64,000 bases of DNA, taken from the NCBI RefSeq assembly GCF_004795055.1, contig NZ_SSBJ01000003.1:1-64000 (forward strand). The letters run 5' to 3'. This DNA is from Streptomyces sp. A1136 (lineage in GTDB: Bacteria; Actinomycetota; Actinomycetes; Streptomycetales; Streptomycetaceae). Below are positions 1-8,144 of this stretch, one piece after another (the stretch's first letter is position 1; each line of letters starts with the position of its first letter). The notes under the pieces are model-generated. The model did no database searches, had not been told where the DNA came from, and saw only the letters and a program-made list of their open reading frames with translations. Both the position numbers and the translations under genes were made by a program.

Positions 1-14
1 GCCCCGCCCGGCCG

Positions 15-61
<47 letters not shown>

Positions 62-105
62 AAACACGGTCGCGGCCCTCGGGGCCGGCTGCGTAGGGTC
101 GACCC

Positions 106-831
106 ATGGGGAAACCGCTCGTCGCAGTGTTCAGTGGGGCCGGGATGTCCACCGATTCCGGGATTCCGGATTATCGGGGGCCGCAGGGGTTGTGGCGGCG
201 CGAGCCCGATGCCGAGAAGCTCGTCACCTACTCCTTCTACATGGCCGATCCGGAGATCCGGCGCCGCTCCTGGCTGATGCGGGCCGAGATCGGCGCGCTC
301 GGGGCCCGGCCCAACGCCGCGCACCTCGCGGTGGCGGAGCTGGAGCGCGGCGGGACCCCGGTGCGGGTGATCACGCAGAACGTGGACGGTCTGCACCAGC
401 TCGCCGGGGTGCCCGCGCGCAAGGTCTTCGAGCTGCACGGCTCGGCGCGGTCGGTGGTGTGCACCGCGTGCCACGCCCGGTCGGGGATGGACGAGGCGCT
501 GGCCCGGGTCGCCGCCGGGGAGCCGGACCCGGCCTGCCTCGCCTGCGGCGGGATCCTCAAAGCGGCGACGGTGATGTTCGGCGAGCGGCTGGACCCCGTG
601 GTGCTCGGGCAGGCCATGGCGGTGGCCAAGGCGTGTCAGGTGTTCGTCGCCGTCGGGTCGACGCTCCAGGTGCAGCCCGCCGCCTCGCTGGCCGGGATGG
701 CCGCCGAGGCGGGGGCGCGTCTCGTCATCGTCAACGCCGAGGAGACGCCCTACGATCCGCTGGCGGACGAGGTGATCCGCGAGCCGATCGGGACGGCCCT
801 GCCCGCGCTGCTGGCCCGGATCGGCGCCTGA
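106..831 (+). CDS. SIR2-family NAD-dependent protein deacylase
   Basis: A class III deacylase (sirtuin) of 241 residues, the usual length of a bacterial single-domain enzyme. It removes acyl groups from protein lysines using NAD+, giving nicotinamide and O-acyl-ADP-ribose. Visible motifs are GAGMS at residues 11-15 (NAD Rossmann fold), TQNVDGLH at 90-97, the catalytic histidine in ELHG (H111), and the structural zinc ligands C119, C122, C144 and C147. ATG at 106 is the first start after the repeat, and the reading begins directly into the NAD-binding strand. It stands alone and is followed by a convergent gene. The acyl preference cannot be told from the motifs seen here. Confidence 0.93.
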   Translation: MGKPLVAVFSGAGMSTDSGIPDYRGPQGLWRREPDAEKLVTYSFYMADPEIRRRSWLMRAEIGALGARPNAAHLAVAELERGGTPVRVITQNVDGLHQLAGVPARKVFELHGSARSVVCTACHARSGMDEALARVAAGEPDPACLACGGILKAATVMFGERLDPVVLGQAMAVAKACQVFVAVGSTLQVQPAASLAGMAAEAGARLVIVNAEETPYDPLADEVIREPIGTALPALLARIGA

Positions 832-894
832 GCGGGGACCGGTCCGCCGCCCGCCGCCCGCCCGGGCGGCTCCCGACCGGTCCCGGGGGCCCGG

Positions 895-1392
895 TCAGTC
901 CGTGCCGTCGGCGGCGTCGGCGGCCCGGCGCATCCGCGCCACGTCCAGCTTCTTCATCGTCATCATGGCGGCGGTCGCGCGGGCGGCCCGTCCCGGGTCC
1001 GGGTCGGCGATCAGGTCGATGGCGCCCGGGGGGACCACCTGCCAGGACACCCCGAACTTGTCCTTGACCCAGCCACAGGCCGATTCCTCGCCGCCGTCCT
1101 TCGTCAGGGCGTCGTAGTAGTAGTCCGCCTCCGGCTCGTCGGCGCAGTGGATCTGGAAGGAGATGGCCTCGGTGAAGGGGAACTGCGGGCCGCCGTTGAG
1201 GCCGACGAACTTCTGCCCGTTGATCTCGAACTCGGCGATCAGCACCTCACCGACGGGGCCGGGCCCCGCCTCGTTGTAGTAGGCGGTGCGTCCGCGCTTG
1301 CCGTCCTTGAAGACGGACAGGTAGTAGTCGGCGGCGGCCTCCGCGTCGCCGTCGAACCACAGACACGTGGTGAAGCCGGTGCTGCTGCTCAT
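895..1392 (-). CDS. VOC/PhnB-like (3-dmu-9_3-mt) protein
   Basis: A 165-residue protein of the glyoxalase/VOC superfamily, PhnB-like branch. It shows the characteristic opening TTCLWFDGDAEAAADYY, a central FVGLNGG segment and KFGVSWQVVP near residue 120. Proteins of this branch are small metal-binding dimers annotated as methyltransferase-like or glyoxalase-like, and the substrate here is unknown. The start at 1392 is chosen because the conserved domain begins within five residues of this ATG. The reading frame stays open far upstream, but that extension is arginine/proline-rich shadow of the neighbouring gene. A strong terminator lies between this gene and the polymerase gene upstream, so it is probably transcribed separately. 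Confidence 0.85.
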   Translation of the reverse strand: MSSSTGFTTCLWFDGDAEAAADYYLSVFKDGKRGRTAYYNEAGPGPVGEVLIAEFEINGQKFVGLNGGPQFPFTEAISFQIHCADEPEADYYYDALTKDGGEESACGWVKDKFGVSWQVVPPGAIDLIADPDPGRAARATAAMMTMKKLDVARMRRAADAADGTD

Positions 1393-1451
1393 CGCTGCCT
1401 CCAGAGTGCGTGCGCGGGACGGCCCCGAGGGCCGGATGCCGTCCTGCACAT

Positions 1452-1502
1452 ACAGACCGGTCCCCGGCCCACAATTCATCGGTGGGCCGGGGACCGGTCT
1501 GT
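1452..1502 (-). terminator. 21-bp perfect hairpin terminator
   Basis: Perfect inverted repeat of 21 bp (arms 1452-1472 and 1482-1502) with a 9-nt AT-rich loop. It lies 28 bp after the stop of the large minus-strand polymerase gene and before the VOC gene. It is an intrinsic terminator without an obvious U tract, which is common in Streptomyces. Confidence 0.85.
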
Positions 1503-1529
1503 GTCCCCTGTTCGTTTCACTCGTCCGCG

Positions 1530-4500
1530 CTACATGGCGAGCATCCGCTCGACGACGCGCTCGGCCGCGTGGCCGTCGTCCAGGTCGCAGAACTCGGCGC
1601 GGAACGCCGCTCGCGCCCCGGCGTGCTCGGCGGCGACCGCGTCCGCGTTCCGCACGGCCTCGATCAGGCTCGCGGAGTCGGCGATGAGCGGCCCGGGGGC
1701 CTTCTTCTCCAGGTCGAAGGTGAAGCCGCGCAGGGTGTCGCGGTAGTGCTCCAGGTCGTAGGTGAAGAGCAGGATCGGCCGGTCGGTCAGGGCGAAGTCG
1801 AAGATCGCGGACGAGTAGTCCGAGATCAGGACGTCGGCGACGAGCAGCAGGTCCGTGGTGTCGGGCCAGCGCGACACGTCGACCACGAAGCCGTCCCGGG
1901 AGCCCTCGCGGACCTGCTCGTTCACCTTGTGGTGGCCGCGGATCAGCAGGACGTGGTCCTCGCCGAGCGCGCTGCGGGCGGCGTCCAGGTCGATCTGCAG
2001 GTCCAGCTTGTAGCCGTTCGACCAGCCTTCGCGGTTCTCCCGCCAGGTCGGCAGGTAGAGGACGACCTTCTTGCCCTCGGGCAGGCCGAGCCGCCTGCGG
2101 ACCTCGGCGACTCTCTGCTCGTCCGGGCGGACGAGGGCGTCGGTGCGCGGGCTGCCGGACTCGATGATCTCGCCGTCGTAGCCGAGGGCGCGCTTGAGGA
2201 CCGAGGTGGCGTACGAGCTCGGGGAGGCGAGCAGCGACCACTGGGCGGCGTCGTGCCGCAGCGCGTCGAGCGCCTCGGGGCTCGTGTAGTAGTCGTGCAG
2301 GTAGTCGTGGCCGATCTGCTTCAACGGCGTTCCGTGCCAGGTCTGGACGACGGTCTGGCCCGGGCGGCGGCGGAAGTGGCTCGGCACGCTGTCGTTGACG
2401 ACGTAGTACCGGGCCCGGGCCAGGACGTCCCAGGCCTCCAGGCTGTCGTACTGGACGGCGCGGGCGGTCGAGGGGACCTCGGCCCGACCGTCGCGGACCA
2501 GCCAGACGTGGTCCAGCTTCTCGCCGCGCCGCACCAGCTCCTCGTGGATGGCGCGCGGCGAGTCGCCGGCGCCGTTCCCCTGGAAGGTCTCGTACACGAC
2601 CATGTCCTTGACGGGCAGGGCCGACTGGGCCGGGTACGTGATGTCGCGGGCCACGCGCTGGGCGTACCGCGAGCGGTCGTGCGGGCTGATCAGCGGGTCG
2701 CTGACGAGCACCAGCCGGTCGTACAGACGGGCCTCGACGCGCATGCGGCGGCCGTCGGTGGTGACGTGGTGCGGTCCGGAGAACAGGACCGGCGGCAGGA
2801 GCTGGAGCGGCGCGCCGCGGTCGACGCCGAGCAGGCTCGCGGTGGTGCCGCCCTGGCTCACCGGGCGCAGGGTGGGCCACCAGCGGCCGTGCGGGAGGGT
2901 GGTGCGCCCCGCGTACGCCTCGGGCAGGACCGGTTCGAAGGAGGCCTCGAAGCGGTCGCCGTCCCGGGTGACGGGGTAGCTGAACTCCGTGCCGTGGTGG
3001 TTGTGCAGGACCAGCTCGTACGACTCGTCGGCGGCGTCGCCGGGGGCGTGGAAGCTGCCCGCGAGGGTGAGCGTGCCGTTCTTGGACGTGACGGTGTCCA
3101 CGAGGGGCGGCGAGGCCTGGACCGACAGGACGAGGTGGCCCGAGGTCCCGCGCTTGGCGAACACGGCGCGCTCGGTGGCGTCGTCGGGCACCGGGACGAC
3201 GAGTCCGGTGAACCCGCCCCGCTCGTCGAGGACCAGGGGGTGCTCGGTGCCGTCGGCGCGGACGACGGCCAGGTTCCAGGCCTGGGGGCCCCACTCGCCG
3301 GGTCCGGGCAGTGGTACGTCCGCCAGCTCGGCCAGGCGCAGGACGGCGGTAAAGGGAACGCGGCCGTTGGCGGCGGCCTCGGCCGTGTCCAGCGGGACGG
3401 TCAGGGTGTTGTCGCTGCCGACGTGCGTCGCCCGCAGGGTGGCGCCCCGGCCGATCTCGGTGGACAGCTCGCCGGACACCTCGACGGCGCCGTCCGCGGC
3501 GGGGAGTACGTCCAGTGCCCGCGCGCGGACGACCTCGACCTTGATCGTCAGGGAGCCGGCGACGGTCGGGACGATCCGGACGTCGGGGGTCGCCCAGTAG
3601 GACGGCGGGTTGTGGCCGCTGTCGTGGTCGCCGCCCCGGAGGCGGGCGCGGTGCAGGCCGCCGGCGCCGGTGACGGCGATGGAGGTGGTCCACGTCCCGT
3701 CGTTCCACGTACCGCCGCTCTGGAAGACCGTGGGGTCGACGACGGCGGTGAATCCGGCCCAGTCCGCGTGCCTCAGCGCGAGGTGCGGCTCGTGGACGGT
3801 GGCCATCGGCGAGGCGACGGTACGGGCCGTGACGACGCTGCGGCGGCGCTTGCCCTGCTCGCGGAAGACCAACATCTTGCGGGAGCCCAGCCGGCTCTCG
3901 GCGCCCAGGTGACCGGGCAGCGCGTAGCCGCGCAGGAGCAGCTTGCCGTCGCTCCAGGCGGCCTGTTCCAGCCGGCTGACCACACGGCGCTCGCGCGGGC
4001 CGAGCGTGAGCAGCTTGGGGGGAACGGGGGCGGTGAGGAAGGGGTAGTCGGCCTGCGGGCGGGCGAGGCCCTTGACCGGCACGCTGTAGGAGTAGTCGCT
4101 CTGGTGCTTGTTGAGGGCGATGAACTCCTCGACCCGGCCCTCCCGGGCGAGGTACGCCTTGAGCCGGTCGGCGACGGTGAGGTCGGACCAGGGCCCGGGG
4201 CCGATCTCCCGGATGAGCCCGCCGACCTCCTTGACGAAGGCCGCCCGGAAGTCGGCGCCGCCCTCCCCGACGTACTTGTAGATGAGCGGCAGCTCTTCGC
4301 TGAGCACGTTGTGGTCGTACTCGCGCAGGTAGCGGGCGTACTTCTCACCCTGCTTGGCCTTGAGCGCGTCGCGGACCATACGGATGGAGGTGACACGGTC
4401 GATGACCGAGACCGGGTCGGTGGAGCGCTGGGTGATGGAGCGCTCGCCGGTCTCGCGCACCCGCCAGTGGTAGACGCAGTCGCTGATCACGTCGACGCTG

Positions 4501-5090
4501 GTGGCGAAGTAGTGGGCCGGGATGCTGACGGGCGCGTCCTCGTAGAGGATGCCTTCCGGGTACTGGAAGCCGTGCTCGTCCCAGAAGGTGCGCCGGTAGA
4601 CCTTGTTCCATGCGGTGCGGTCGGTGACCAGCGGCGCGAACTTGGAGATGTGGGTCTTCAGCCGCGTCGTGGCGAAGGGGGCCCGGTGTCCCCAGGACTG
4701 CTGCATGCCGACGGAGCGGAAGCGCTTGACGTTGCCGCCGGCGAAGTCGGAGCCCGTCTCGTCGAGGGCGTCGATCAGCAGCTGGTAGGCGTTCGTCGGC
4801 ATGGTGTCGTCACTGTCGACGAAGGCGAGGTACTCGCTTCCTTCGGATATGTGACGGGCGCCGGCGTTGCGGGCGGCGCCCAGTCCGGCGTTCTTCTGGC
4901 GGACCAGTCGGAACCTGCCGTCCCGCGCGGCGAAGGCCTCGCCTATCGCGGCGCTGGCGTCGGTGGACCCGTCGTCGACGAGGATGACCTCGAAGTCATC
5001 GAAGGTCTGGGCGGCGATGGACTCCAGGCACTCGTCGAGGTAGAGCTCGACGTTGTAGACCGGTACGACGATGCTCAGGCGCGGGGGCAT
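1530..5090 (-). CDS. Bifunctional GT2 glycosyltransferase / CDP-glycerol glycerophosphotransferase (TagF-like)
   Basis: A 1186-residue wall-polymer enzyme. Residues 1 to about 240 are a GT-A fold family 2 glycosyltransferase (SIVVPVYNVE at the N-terminus, DDGSTD near 40, DSDD near 93). A beta-rich linker of roughly 450 residues follows. The last 400 or so residues are a CDP-glycerol:poly(glycerophosphate) glycerophosphotransferase domain, with TWHGTPLKQIG, LPTWREN and SDYSSAIFDFA as landmarks. TagF-type domains polymerise glycerol-phosphate (teichoic acid-like) chains on the cytoplasmic face of the membrane. The fused GT2 domain probably adds sugar. Such fusions are common in Streptomyces. 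It is monocistronic, with its own terminator downstream and an AT-rich promoter region upstream. Confidence 0.9.
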   Translation of the reverse strand: MPPRLSIVVPVYNVELYLDECLESIAAQTFDDFEVILVDDGSTDASAAIGEAFAARDGRFRLVRQKNAGLGAARNAGARHISEGSEYLAFVDSDDTMPTNAYQLLIDALDETGSDFAGGNVKRFRSVGMQQSWGHRAPFATTRLKTHISKFAPLVTDRTAWNKVYRRTFWDEHGFQYPEGILYEDAPVSIPAHYFATSVDVISDCVYHWRVRETGERSITQRSTDPVSVIDRVTSIRMVRDALKAKQGEKYARYLREYDHNVLSEELPLIYKYVGEGGADFRAAFVKEVGGLIREIGPGPWSDLTVADRLKAYLAREGRVEEFIALNKHQSDYSYSVPVKGLARPQADYPFLTAPVPPKLLTLGPRERRVVSRLEQAAWSDGKLLLRGYALPGHLGAESRLGSRKMLVFREQGKRRRSVVTARTVASPMATVHEPHLALRHADWAGFTAVVDPTVFQSGGTWNDGTWTTSIAVTGAGGLHRARLRGGDHDSGHNPPSYWATPDVRIVPTVAGSLTIKVEVVRARALDVLPAADGAVEVSGELSTEIGRGATLRATHVGSDNTLTVPLDTAEAAANGRVPFTAVLRLAELADVPLPGPGEWGPQAWNLAVVRADGTEHPLVLDERGGFTGLVVPVPDDATERAVFAKRGTSGHLVLSVQASPPLVDTVTSKNGTLTLAGSFHAPGDAADESYELVLHNHHGTEFSYPVTRDGDRFEASFEPVLPEAYAGRTTLPHGRWWPTLRPVSQGGTTASLLGVDRGAPLQLLPPVLFSGPHHVTTDGRRMRVEARLYDRLVLVSDPLISPHDRSRYAQRVARDITYPAQSALPVKDMVVYETFQGNGAGDSPRAIHEELVRRGEKLDHVWLVRDGRAEVPSTARAVQYDSLEAWDVLARARYYVVNDSVPSHFRRRPGQTVVQTWHGTPLKQIGHDYLHDYYTSPEALDALRHDAAQWSLLASPSSYATSVLKRALGYDGEIIESGSPRTDALVRPDEQRVAEVRRRLGLPEGKKVVLYLPTWRENREGWSNGYKLDLQIDLDAARSALGEDHVLLIRGHHKVNEQVREGSRDGFVVDVSRWPDTTDLLLVADVLISDYSSAIFDFALTDRPILLFTYDLEHYRDTLRGFTFDLEKKAPGPLIADSASLIEAVRNADAVAAEHAGARAAFRAEFCDLDDGHAAERVVERMLAM

Positions 5091-5119
5091 GGGTGACAGG
5101 TTCTCCAGCTTTTTGCTTT

Positions 5120-5132
5120 GTTGATGATCAAC
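5120..5132. promoter_or_regulatory. Palindrome upstream of the TagF-like gene
   Basis: GTTGAT-G-ATCAAC is a perfect 6-bp inverted repeat about 30 bp before the ATG of the polymerase gene, inside the only AT-rich stretch of the neighbourhood (about 5100-5220). It may be an operator or part of the 5' leader. The binding protein is unknown. Confidence 0.4.
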
Positions 5133-5265
5133 CGATTAGAGCATCTTACTCGGTAACGGGATGATAAATTCCGCCCATCTCGGACATATCAGCCCTGGTC
5201 GCCGGGCGGACGGCAAAGAATTCAACCGCCCGCCACCGCGCCGTCGCGGCCCTCGCGGGCCCTCC

Positions 5266-5640
5266 TCAGATCTCCAGCTCGTTCTCGATCTTCTTGAGCT
5301 GGTGCCGCGCCATCGCGAGGTTGGCCCGTCCCCGGTCGAGTGCGAGGTAGAGGAAGAATCCGCCGCCGGCCCGGGCCCTCATCAGTCGGATGAGGTGGTA
5401 CTGGCTGCCCAGGGTGATCAGGATGTCCTCGATCTCGTCGTTGAGGCCGAGCATCTCCATCGTCCGCACCTTGGCACGCACCACGTCGGTGTTGCCGGCC
5501 GCGGCGATCGCCAGGTCGAGGTCCTTGCCCCCGCCCACGGTGCCGAGCGCCATGCCGCTGCCGTAGTCGACCAGCGCGGCGCCGAGCGCTCCGTCGATCG
5601 TGGTGGTGGCTTCCTTGAGGGCTGTCTCCACATTGGCCAT
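5266..5640 (-). CDS. Small Roadblock/LC7-like protein
   Basis: A 124-residue soluble protein without signal or membrane segments. The layout fits a Roadblock/LC7 fold: helix (VETALKEATT), strand GAALVDYGSGMALGT, middle helix, strand DILITLGSQYHLIRL, strand, and long final helix. It is a paralogue of the gene at 7044-7463: both share the order GAALVD(Y/W)(G/S)SG(M/L)ALGT, then (D)(I/L)(L)I(T/V)T, then the ending LDR..NLA(M/L)ARH(Q/R)L. Roadblock proteins usually bind small GTPases such as MglA or CvnD, but no GTPase gene lies nearby. The start at 5640 has an AGAAAGAGGAA purine-rich ribosome-binding sequence just upstream. The function is inferred from fold only. Confidence 0.65.
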   Translation of the reverse strand: MANVETALKEATTTIDGALGAALVDYGSGMALGTVGGGKDLDLAIAAAGNTDVVRAKVRTMEMLGLNDEIEDILITLGSQYHLIRLMRARAGGGFFLYLALDRGRANLAMARHQLKKIENELEI

Positions 5641-5728
5641 GAATGGTTCCTCTTTCTGCTTTCCCTGTGGGAGTGACTGGGTGGCTGTGCCGGGACGTCG
5701 ATGCGGGGTGGTCGTACGCGTACGGAAC

Positions 5729-6178
5729 TCAGGGCGAGGGCGCCTCGGTCGGCATGGGCGGGGTCAGCGGGCCTCCGCGCCGGCCCAGGGCGTACTCGAC
5801 GAGTTCGGTGATGCGCAGGGTCGAGCGGCGGGCCTCCAGATGGAGCCGGCCCACGTTGACGCGCGGCTCGGCGATCAGGGTGAGGACGGCCGTCTCCCCC
5901 GCGGCGTAGGTGGCGACGTAGCCGTGCTCGCCGCGGACCAGCAGTTCCCGGAAGCCGCCCTGGCCGGTGCAGTCGCTGAGCCGCTGGGCCACGCCGAGGG
6001 CCGCCGCGGTCAGGGCGGCGACGGATTCCGCCTCGGCGGCGGCGCTGTCGTGGGCCAGCACGAGACCGTCCGTGCTCGCGGCGAGCGCGCCGGTGAGCTG
6101 CGGAACGCGGGCGCGCAGCCGTCGGAGCTCCGCGCGTATCTCGGCTTCGGTCTCGGCGGTCACCATGACCGTGTTCAT
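5729..6178 (-). CDS. Roadblock/LC7 domain protein
   Basis: A 149-residue protein with a recognisable Roadblock/LC7 core: VPQLTGALAASTDGLVLA near residues 30-46, then a helix rich in Ala (ESVAALTAAALGVAQRLSD), RELLVRGEHGYVATY, and LTLIAEPRVNVGRLHLEAR. This is the CvnB/MglB type of module, which normally acts as partner or activating protein of a Ras-like GTPase. The last 15 residues are Pro-rich and disordered. The start at 6178 (ATG) has AGGAGG a few bases upstream; longer readings are not supported. It sits between the two paralogous Roadblock-like genes, all on the minus strand, and probably belongs to one transcription unit with them. Confidence 0.8.
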   Translation of the reverse strand: MNTVMVTAETEAEIRAELRRLRARVPQLTGALAASTDGLVLAHDSAAAEAESVAALTAAALGVAQRLSDCTGQGGFRELLVRGEHGYVATYAAGETAVLTLIAEPRVNVGRLHLEARRSTLRITELVEYALGRRGGPLTPPMPTEAPSP

Positions 6179-6249
6179 GTCGGCCGGCCTCCTTTCGGGC
6201 TGCCTGCGCTCGGAGCGGTCGGCGCGCAGGACCGGTCGCAGCGGGAGCC

Positions 6250-7047
6250 TCACAGGCTTGCCTCCAGTGCGTCGCGTAACCGGCGGAGCAGCGCCACGTC
6301 CGGGGATTGGGTCTGGGTCATCCAGTCGGGCAGGGATGCCCCGGCGACCGGTGCCGGGGCGGGCTCGTGGGGGGTCTCGACCAGGCCGGCGGCCGCCAGC
6401 CTGCGGATGTCGAGCAACGTGTGGAAGGCGGGGCGGCCCAAGGCCCATGCCAGGTCGGCGGGGGTGCGTACGCCGTCGGCCTGCCGGAGCAGGAGGCGCT
6501 GGCGGGCGGTGATCGTCTGGCCGGGGGCGGCCGGGCGGGGCACGACGGGGGCGGTGTCCAGCCGGGGGTAGGGCCACACCGCGTCCAACAGTTCCCGGCG
6601 CCGGCAGGTCTCGCGTTCGACGGCGGCCGCGGGGACCGACCGCACCGAGCCGATCCAGTGGGTGGCCCCGCGCCGGAACCGGGAGGGACCGCTGCCCGGC
6701 GAGAGGGCGAAGAAGGCGGCGTCGAAGATGGCGGCGAGGTGGCAGATCTCCAGTTCCCCGCCCGCCAGACCACCGCTGTCGACGAGGAACCGCGCGACCT
6801 GGCGGCGGGCACCGGCCTGGTTGACGGCCTCGTTCCAGCGTTCGGGGGCGAGGCCGCCGCCGGTGGTGAGGAGGACGCCGAGACCGGGCGTCGAGGGGCT
6901 CTCGGCGTGGACGACCCGGCCGTGCTCCAGGAACAGGGTGCCCCGATCGCGCAGCAGGGCGCCGGTGGCGCGCTCGGCCGCTAGGCGGGTGAGCAGGGGG
7001 GAGACGGCGGTCCCCGCGGTCGGGGCTGTCGACGGCGCGGCGGTCAT
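6250..7047 (-). CDS. DUF4388/PATAN-like protein with C-terminal winged-helix-like region
   Basis: A 265-residue cytosolic protein. The first 110 or so residues resemble the PATAN/DUF4388 domain: a short helix (LLTRLAAERATGALL), then the beta hairpin GTLFLEHGRVVHAES typical of that fold. The second half (about 165-230) looks like a winged-helix or DUF4388-associated C-terminal module (ARQRLLLRQADGVRTPADLAWALG...LLDIRRLAAAGLVE). PATAN domains are adaptor modules linked to GTPase or two-component signalling. Its ATG overlaps the stop of the preceding Roadblock-like gene (ATGA), so the two are translationally coupled. Codon 257 (6277-6279) is the rare leucine codon TTA, so full translation may need the bldA tRNA. 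Confidence 0.6.
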   Translation of the reverse strand: MTAAPSTAPTAGTAVSPLLTRLAAERATGALLRDRGTLFLEHGRVVHAESPSTPGLGVLLTTGGGLAPERWNEAVNQAGARRQVARFLVDSGGLAGGELEICHLAAIFDAAFFALSPGSGPSRFRRGATHWIGSVRSVPAAAVERETCRRRELLDAVWPYPRLDTAPVVPRPAAPGQTITARQRLLLRQADGVRTPADLAWALGRPAFHTLLDIRRLAAAGLVETPHEPAPAPVAGASLPDWMTQTQSPDVALLRRLRDALEASL

Positions 7048-7463
7048 CTGAGCACCAACCCCTCGGCGAGGGCGCGGAGCCTGTGTCGGGCGAGGGCCAG
7101 ATTGCCGTCGGCGCGGTCGAGCCAGAGGTGGAGGAAGACGCTGCTGTCGAAGCTGGTCTCGACGAAGCGCAGGACGTGGTAGCCGGTGCGGGTGGTGACG
7201 ATCAGATCCTCCACGGGCGGCCCGGCGGCGCCCGGCCCCGGTCCCGCCTGGGCCCCGGCCGCCGGTTCCGCCGGGGCGAAGGACTCGTACTCGGCGGCCG
7301 CGCGGGCCAGTTCGGCCGTCTCGGCGGCGGTGGTCTCGTGGTCGCCGACCGGCGAGTCCCCCGCGGTGCCGAGGGCCAGTCCGCTGCTCCAGTCCACCAG
7401 CGCGGCGCCCCGCGCACCGGGCAGGGCCATGGCTTCGAGCAGACATTCGTCGATCCCGGGCAC
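7044..7463 (-). CDS. Roadblock/LC7-like protein (paralogue of 5266-5640)
   Basis: A 139-residue protein homologous to the one at 5266-5640 but with an Ala/Pro/Gly-rich insertion of about 25 residues in the middle. Shared landmarks are GAALVDWSSGLALGTAG, LIVTTRTGYHVLRF and LDRADGNLALARHRLRAL. GTG at 7463 is chosen because GGAGGGGAG lies 7-8 nt upstream and the product then begins where the paralogue begins. An ATG at 7499 would add twelve residues with no clear ribosome-binding site. It is the first gene of the four-gene Roadblock group, and its stop overlaps the next start by 4 nt. The fold assignment rests on resemblance between the paralogues and the Roadblock pattern. Confidence 0.6.
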   Translation of the reverse strand: MPGIDECLLEAMALPGARGAALVDWSSGLALGTAGDSPVGDHETTAAETAELARAAAEYESFAPAEPAAGAQAGPGPGAAGPPVEDLIVTTRTGYHVLRFVETSFDSSVFLHLWLDRADGNLALARHRLRALAEGLVLR

Positions 7464-7751
7464 GCGGGCTCCCCTCCCGGCTGGACGTGCTGGGTGCACG
7501 GTCGTTCGGCGCGACAGGAGGGAACTTACTCAACTTCCACAGAGCGAAAAGGCGTTCTGGCATTTTCCGCTGGAACATGCACGGTCGCACGTGCCGGCTT
7601 GGCTGGATCGTGCCTGCTTTTGATCAAACACAGCCTGAACGGACACCAGCCTGAACGGGCAGCTGATCGAACACGGTCCGTCGAACACGGCTCGGTCAAC
7701 ACCACCCGATCGAGACGCTCTTGTCGAGCCGGTCACGCCGAGTCGGTCGCG
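7464..7751. other. 288-bp relatively AT-rich intergenic region with short direct repeats
   Basis: This stretch separates the Roadblock group from the IclR-type gene and holds no gene. It contains the repeated words CAGCCTGAACGG (two copies near 7630-7660) and TCGAACACGG (two copies near 7667-7692), and GAACTTACTCAACTTCC near 7521. It is the likely promoter region of the Roadblock group, and the repeats could be regulator sites. Confidence 0.5.
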
Positions 7752-7994
7752 TCAGGAAGCGAGCGGCAAGTGGTCCGCGAGCCGGAACGCCCCGCCCTCG
7801 CGCCGGACATACCCCTCGTGGCTGAGGGTGCGCAGCAGGTGGTAGACGGTCGGCAGCGGGATGCCGGTGATCCGCGAGAGCCGCTTGGCCGTCGCACCGC
7901 CCTCCGCGTGCATCGCCTCCACGAGGCGCAGCGCCCGCTGCACGGAACCGATCAGGGTGGGTGCGCTGTCCTTGTGGATGTGGTCGGTGCCCAT
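7752..7994 (-). CDS. IclR-type winged-helix DNA-binding protein lacking the effector domain
   Basis: An 80-residue protein consisting only of the N-terminal IclR helix-turn-helix: SVQRALRLVEAMHAEGGATA, KRLSRITGIPLPTVYHLLRTL (recognition helix) and GYVRREGGAFRLA. Full IclR regulators have about 250 residues with a C-terminal ligand-binding domain, which is absent. The stop is followed by unrelated non-coding sequence, so this is a stand-alone DNA-binding domain and not an obvious recent truncation. It lies downstream of gvpK on the same strand, 150 bp away, and could regulate the gas-vesicle operon or the Roadblock group. The target is unknown. Confidence 0.75.
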   Translation of the reverse strand: MGTDHIHKDSAPTLIGSVQRALRLVEAMHAEGGATAKRLSRITGIPLPTVYHLLRTLSHEGYVRREGGAFRLADHLPLAS

Positions 7995-8144
7995 ACTGGG
8001 TCCCCCTGCTCGCTTACGAGGCCGGCAAACCCATCAAAGTGCCTCACCGGCCGCAAAACCAGCCGACCCGCGTAAACCTGAGCATAAGATCAACCGCCGC
8101 CCGGCGCCGGGCCGGAACAGGTCACCGGCGTCCCCGGCCTCGGT

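Noticed and set aside
1410..5096. A 1228-residue plus-strand reading frame opposite the TagF-like gene, and similar long frames at 15801-18542, 39519-42146 (upstream part) and 43265-45973
   Set aside because: They are low-complexity Gly/Val/Ala/Arg/Pro-rich antisense or out-of-frame shadows of genes with clear domains, typical of very GC-rich DNA. None has a recognisable fold or a ribosome-binding site.
5266..7463. A complete Streptomyces conservon
   Set aside because: No sensor kinase, DUF742 protein or Ras-like GTPase gene is present; only Roadblock-like and PATAN-like proteins.
7630..7692. Short direct repeats that could suggest a CRISPR-like array
   Set aside because: Only two copies of each word, irregular spacing and no cas genes. 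Treated as possible regulator sites.
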